Positions 26,701 through 32,700 of a stretch of 64,000 bases of DNA are shown here, piece after piece. Within the stretch, counting starts at the first letter, position 1, and every line of letters starts with the position of its first letter. Under the pieces are notes generated by a model, which was not told the DNA's origin, made no database searches, and saw only the letters and a list, made by a program, of their open reading frames with translations. Origin of the DNA: Sarcocystis neurona (lineage: Eukaryota > Apicomplexa > Conoidasida > Eucoccidiorida > Sarcocystidae); the NCBI GenBank assembly GCA_000727475.1, contig KL647293.1:1232249-1296248 (forward strand), read 5' to 3'. A program made the position numbers and the translations under genes.

Positions 26701-29700
26701 TGCAGCAGCAGCAACAGTAGCAAGAGCGGCAGAATCCAGCGCAGCAGCAGCAGCAGTTGCAGCAGCTGCTGCCGAGTTGTCTGCGCCACGCTGCAGCGGG
26801 CTAGAGACGCGCAGCTGCTTTTATGAGGGGCATTTGCTAACAAAATTCCACCCGTTGGAGCAAAGGCCATTTCTTCGTCGTAGAGAGTTCCGCCATTCTG
26901 CATTCGTTTCGCAGTTACGAAAGAGGCGCCTACGGTAGATGCTGTGGCGAGCAAATGTTTGCTCACTGCAGGTATGCTGCTTCGTTCGTGTGTGTTTCTT
27001 TACGTGAACATACACCGGTGTGCGTTGGTCTTCTGTCTACGTCTCCGTACCGGTTTCTCATGTATAGACGAGCCGTGCTATGTGTACCTACGTATATGTA
27101 TATATGCGTGCACATACGTGTATGCATATATATATATATCAAAACGCGTGCATATATAAATATATGTGTATGCGTGTGCGGACATCTGTGTGTATGTGTG
27201 TCTACGTAGGCATGTTGATATATATATATATACATACGCATACACTTATATATTTATGCGTGTCTGTGCATGTATGGGAGCGTGTGACTAAAGGATGGAT
27301 GCAGAAGGGGCAGTGGTGAGACTGGGGTTGTATATAGGGACGTACAGGCCTCTGTATCAAGAAAGGGTAAAGAACGTCAAATGGACGGGAGAAGACGACG
27401 CGAACGATGAGGAACTCATTTGTTTCCATGATAGATGAACGTGGGACCGACCCAAGCATGCAAGCATATGTACTTTTCTTGAATTTGCATGTGATTAAAT
27501 CGGCTGCGTGCATTTTTATGCCGAAGCGTTGGCCTGGAAGTTTGTTGTTTGGTATGTGATGTACGCACACCGCGTGGATGAGAAAGTGTCTGTGTGGATT
27601 CTGGGGTGTACGTACAGCTGGACGTGCAGCACACGCTGGCGGCGCTGCAGACGACGGTGCAGCAGCTGGCGCAGCAGCAACAGCAGCAACAGCACTGTGC
27701 CGCTGCAGCGTGCGAGCGGCTTTTTGAGCTGCAGCAGCACCTGCAAGAGGAAGAGGAGGAAACGGCAGAGATTCAAAGGAAACGACGGAGAGAAGAAGCC
27801 GCTGCGGCAGCCGAAAGGCAAGAAAAAAAAGCAGCCACGGATGAGGGCGCAACCAAGCCTTGCGACTCGGGCGAAGCAGCGAAGGGAATAAAGGAGAAGA
27901 GGCAGCAGGAGCCGAAGCAACCAGGCAAAGAGCAGGACACGCAGCAGCATGAAGAGAAAGACGTTCAGACAAAGCGGAGCGAAGGGGAGGAAGACGCAGA
28001 CGAAGAAGCAAAAATAGGGAGATGTCAGAAAAAACGCATGCGCGTGCTGGATGAAGCGTGTGAGATGGGCGATTGCGCATCGCCCGCAGCAGGCGCACGC
28101 GCAGAAGCCGCAGGAGGAGAAGCAACAGCGCAAGCTGCTGCAGGGAAAATAGCAGCAGCGTACCCTGCAGTGGTGTCGCAGAGGGAGGAGGAAGGGAAGG
28201 AGAAGAACGAGGTGCAAGAAGGTAGCAAGAGCGCCGTTGCAGCTGGAACGGTGAATTCTGAAGACTTTGCAGTAGGGGAGGAAGCAGCAGCTAAAGGTAG
28301 CGAGGCGGCTTCAGCAGCAGAGGAAACAGCAACAGGGGAATCGGCAACAACGCGAGACGCAGCGACAACGGGAGACGCAGCAACAGCAGCAAGTGCCGCA
28401 GAAACAGGAGAGGCAGCAGGCTCAGCAGGAGAACCACGGGCGGAAGAAGAAGCAACAGCATCAGAAAGAGAAGCACGCGCCGGGGAAGAGGAAGCAAAGA
28501 TGCAGGCGGAGGCAGCCAGAGGAGGAAGCGGACACGAAGAGGAGGAAGAGAAGCAGCTGCAACAGGAGGAGAGGGACAGGAGGGAAGACAAAGAAGAGAA
28601 AGAAGAGCGGATGGGTGAAAGTGGAAGAAAGGATCAACAGGAGGTCGGTAGCAGGGAGAAAAGACGGGGGGCAGAGGTAGGGGAGGGCAAGAAGAAAAAG
28701 AACGAGCGGTTTCGAGAGGAGCAGGAAGAGGAAGAAGAAGAAAAGGCGAAGGAGATCGAAGAGAAATGGATCCAGGAGTTCTTCAAGAAAGCAGGCGCTA
28801 CTTGTCAGCTGCTGCTGCAGGTATTGGGGGAGGACTATATGCAGAAGAAAGGCGCCAACTTCAGAGAAAGCAGCATCCGCAGCGACAAACAGGAGATTTT
28901 TCTTCAGAAAGGCCAAGGCGATACACAAGACCGAGGAGGAGGGGGAGACGGAGAGGGAGAGGGCCACGGCGAGAAGTGCAACAACACGGAGAACTGCAGC
29001 ATCAATGAAAACAAGAGCAGCAGGGAGGAGAGCCACAGCAGCAGCAAGGAGGGCGGCAGCAGCAACAGCGTTGAGGAGAACTGTCGCTTGTGGAAAGCAC
29101 TGCGCGCTCGGCTGGACAGAGCGGCGCTGCAGAGCGAGCGTGCGCAGCTGCAGGAGCAGCAGCAGCAACGAGGGGTGGGGCGTGGCGCGCGGTGCAGGGG
29201 GGAGGAGGGGCGGGGGGAGCGGGAGGCCGCGGGCAGCAGCAGCAGCAGGCGGGAGCGAAAGGGAAGGGAGGAGAGAAGCCAACAGAAGCGGGCGAAGCAG
29301 CAGGGGGAGAGGAGAAGAAGAAGGCGGAAGGGAAGAAGCAGGAGGAGGACGCGCGCGAGAAAGAGGGGGAGAAGAAGAAGAAGCAGGGGAACGCCAAGGA
29401 GAAGGAGGAGGAGCAGCAGCAGGGACAGGAGCGACCTGCCCCTCGGCAGCAACTGGCGAATCTGCATGCGTTGGCTTTGTATAGACAGAAAAGGAAGGAG
29501 TATTTTAAGAAAGAAGGAGAAATGCAACACACGTGGAAACTTCGCGAAGAAGCGAAAGCGAAAGTCGACGGTCTCTGCGTAGAACGCCGCTCGCAGTTCA
29601 TGGCTGCCTTTGCCATCATCGCCGCAAAACTCAAAGAAACCTATAGAGTAAGTCTGCTGCCGCATTCCAGAAGCAGCAGCAGCAGGTACACGTCTGACGA

Positions 29701-32700
29701 TGGCAGATATATGTATATACGTGTGGCGGATGTCTCTGTGCCAGAGCGTGCACAGAGATTGAAGAACGAGAGTGCGCTGCGCGGCGACAGCGCAGCAGGT
29801 CTGCGGCAGAAGAGAGACGGAAGAGAAGAAGCCGTGGAGGCGGGAACTTCCCCGCAGTCAGGCACCTACTTTTGAAACACGAATACAGGAAAAAGAAACA
29901 GATGCTGCCGCGACCACTTTTCTGACCAACAACTCGCTTTCTTCGTCTGGGGATTCGTATACACAACAGACTCATGCGATGCAGATACGCTCGGGCACGC
30001 AGCAGCAGTCTACTTAGAGGGAGTAGAGGCACCGCAGATGGGCCGCACGGCACAGAAGAAGGAAAAGGAAAAACTGGAGTGAAAAACGTCGCGTACACGT
30101 ACAACCTTCCTGTGCACATATCTCCACATATAATATGTATGTATATACACATTGTTCTTCCTGCTGCCACAAACTCAGAACCTCGATCACAGACTCTGCA
30201 TGCACATGCATATCTGTATGTGTGTATACGTGCGCGAGCGAGCGTTGTTCAGATGTATGTATCCTGATACGTCTCCTGTGTAAAATTGCTCATATATATA
30301 TACACCTGCACATGTATGTGGACATGCGTCTTTCTGCGTTTATGCGTAGGTATGTGTATACGTGCTTTGTCTATGCACGTGTGTCTGCAGTTCTACGTAG
30401 ACACGTTTCCACTTCTGTGTCTTCGTGTTAGTACGTAGGTTTACGTGGCTTCGCTCTGTCCCTCTTACGTCTGCTGCAGGTGTGTGTATGTGTGTACGTG
30501 TGTGTGTGCGTGTGCACGTAGACGCACACACACGTGTGGATAATTCTGCGCATATCTGCAGAGATGTGCAAACACCCATATGTCAGCCTGTAGCCGTATT
30601 TATTGGTCCGTAGGATTTGTATATATCTACACATATATTTTTCGTGTATATGTGCGTGTATCTAGGTGTATACGTGTATGACGTGCATGTCTGGGAGCGT
30701 GTGGAGTTCTGTGTTTCTCTCCGTGTTGCACTCTTGGGCAGATGCTGAGCCAAGGCGGTGACGCAGAACTGGAGCTGGTCGATGCGTCTGACCCGTTTAC
30801 GGAAGGTGTGCTGCTGTCTGTGCGCCCGCCGAAGAAAAGCTGGCGCCCCGTCCAACATCTGTCAGGTACAGGGAAGAATGAGACGGTTTCGTCTGCGTCC
30901 TCTACGTGAGCGTTTTTCTTTCGTACCCAGTGGAAGCCTGCCTGCACGTCGTCTTTCGCCTGGACTGCACCTCGTCTTTCTAGTCCGTGCGACAACGTTA
31001 TATGTGTGTGTCTGTGGACGGCTACGAATGGAGTCGTGGAGAGCGAGCGACCACTCCACCATCGTCCTTCATGCTGCTGCCTTCCCAGGACGGAGGCTCT
31101 CGCGCACGCGCGTTTGTGTGTGTCTTGCTACTCTTTTTCGTCGACGTGTGCGTATGTGTGGGAGGGCTGTACGTGCAGACACCTGCATATGCAGCGAGGT
31201 AGTCGAGGAGGGACAGAAGCCCGAGGGAAGAGCCTCTGGTGCACCTCTGCGGCGGTGGGACTTTTTGTGCTTATCTTTGTTTTGCCGTTTTCCCTGGACT
31301 CTTGTATCAAAGCGACCCTTCGGCTTCGCTGCTCTACTTTCCCACACTTCGCCCATCACTGCAGGCGGTCGAGCGGGCTCTCTCTCGCACCGCTAAGGAG
31401 AGGAGGGAGCAGGGGAAGGGAAATGCTGCTGCCTCACCTTGTTCCTCGGGCACACGTGCACAGAGCAGGACGCATGTGTTTTTTTGCGTTTGGTGATTCT
31501 TCCGTATCAGCAGGAGATGGTAACCTGCCCGTACGTTCGGCCGCGCCACGCCGTCACCTTCCCGTCCGTAGAGACGTGCGTCCTTACATTATTCTATACA
31601 AGACAATCTGCACATACCCCCAGTTGGTCGTTTACATCTACACGTGTATGCAGAAATCTGTCTGCAGGTCACACCCATACAGTAACGTGAAAGTCTGTCT
31701 GCAGGCCGGCCGGTATTTTGTCTGCTGATGGTCGCTTCCTCTGTCTCTCTCTCGCTGCTTCTACAATATTCACATTTATATATATATGGGTAGGGTTCTG
31801 TCGGCGTATGTGGCTGACGCTTCCCACCCAAAAGGTCGACAAGGGATGGCATTGCCTGTCTCGCGGCGCCGTCCCGTTGTACTGCAAAAATGTATGTGCC
31901 TCTGCGTTTATGTGTTAGTAAGGTGGAAGCAGTTACTATGCTGTACGTGTGTCCCCTGCACCTCTCTGCTCTGTCGTGCAGCCCCTGACCTCCCGTCTCC
32001 TGTTTTCCCACAACTGTGTGTGCGTCTTCCATGGTGTAAAGGCTTGGTGTGTCAGTTTGTCTAGATTTGTGTATCTCTACATACACGTATGTATAAAGCT
32101 AAAATTGTTGGTAGCTGGCGCTATATATATATAGATATATATATATATATATGTACGCCTGTGGGTATACGCGTGCATGTCTTTTGCGCATGTATACATA
32201 CACAGGATTTTCATTTGTGGAACTCTCTATTTCTACGTTATATGCGAACACGTGTATATATGTATTGCTCATGCATTCGCCACTGCCTCTGCTGTTTCGT
32301 ACGTTCCAACCCTTTTTTTCTCTTCTTCCTTGATCTGTACTGACACCGTTTGTTGTTCTTTTTCTTCTTCTTTTTGTGGTCACCTTCGCAGTCGGTGTTC
32401 ACTTCTCTTCATTTCCTTCTTTTTCTTGCCTTGCGTAGCTACGTGTCCAGCTCTGCTTGTTTTGGGTTGGTGGCCCGTGGTTTCCCGAATCTCTTCGCTT
32501 CCGCCCTTCGTCTCTTTGTCCGTCTCTTTTTCTCTCTGTTCTTCGAAATGGCGTGCGTACTCTTCTGACGTGTCGGAGTGTACGTACTCGTGAAGCTCTT
32601 CTTCTTTTTCTTCGTCTTCCACTACTCGCTTTCCCATTTCTTTTCTCGGCGCCTTCTGTGTCTCCTCTTTCTCCCCCACCGTCCTTTTCTTGTCCGTGTC

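Noticed and set aside
26672..26938. Ala-rich + frame as an extra SMC4 exon
   Set aside because: It is not coiled-coil-like and ends in non-conserved sequence; the flanking arm exons join without it.
27202..29665. Several minus-strand frames of 190-310 codons opposite the large SMC4 exon
   Set aside because: They are complements of the purine-rich, low-stop coding strand, with Leu/Ser/Pro-rich composition and no motif.
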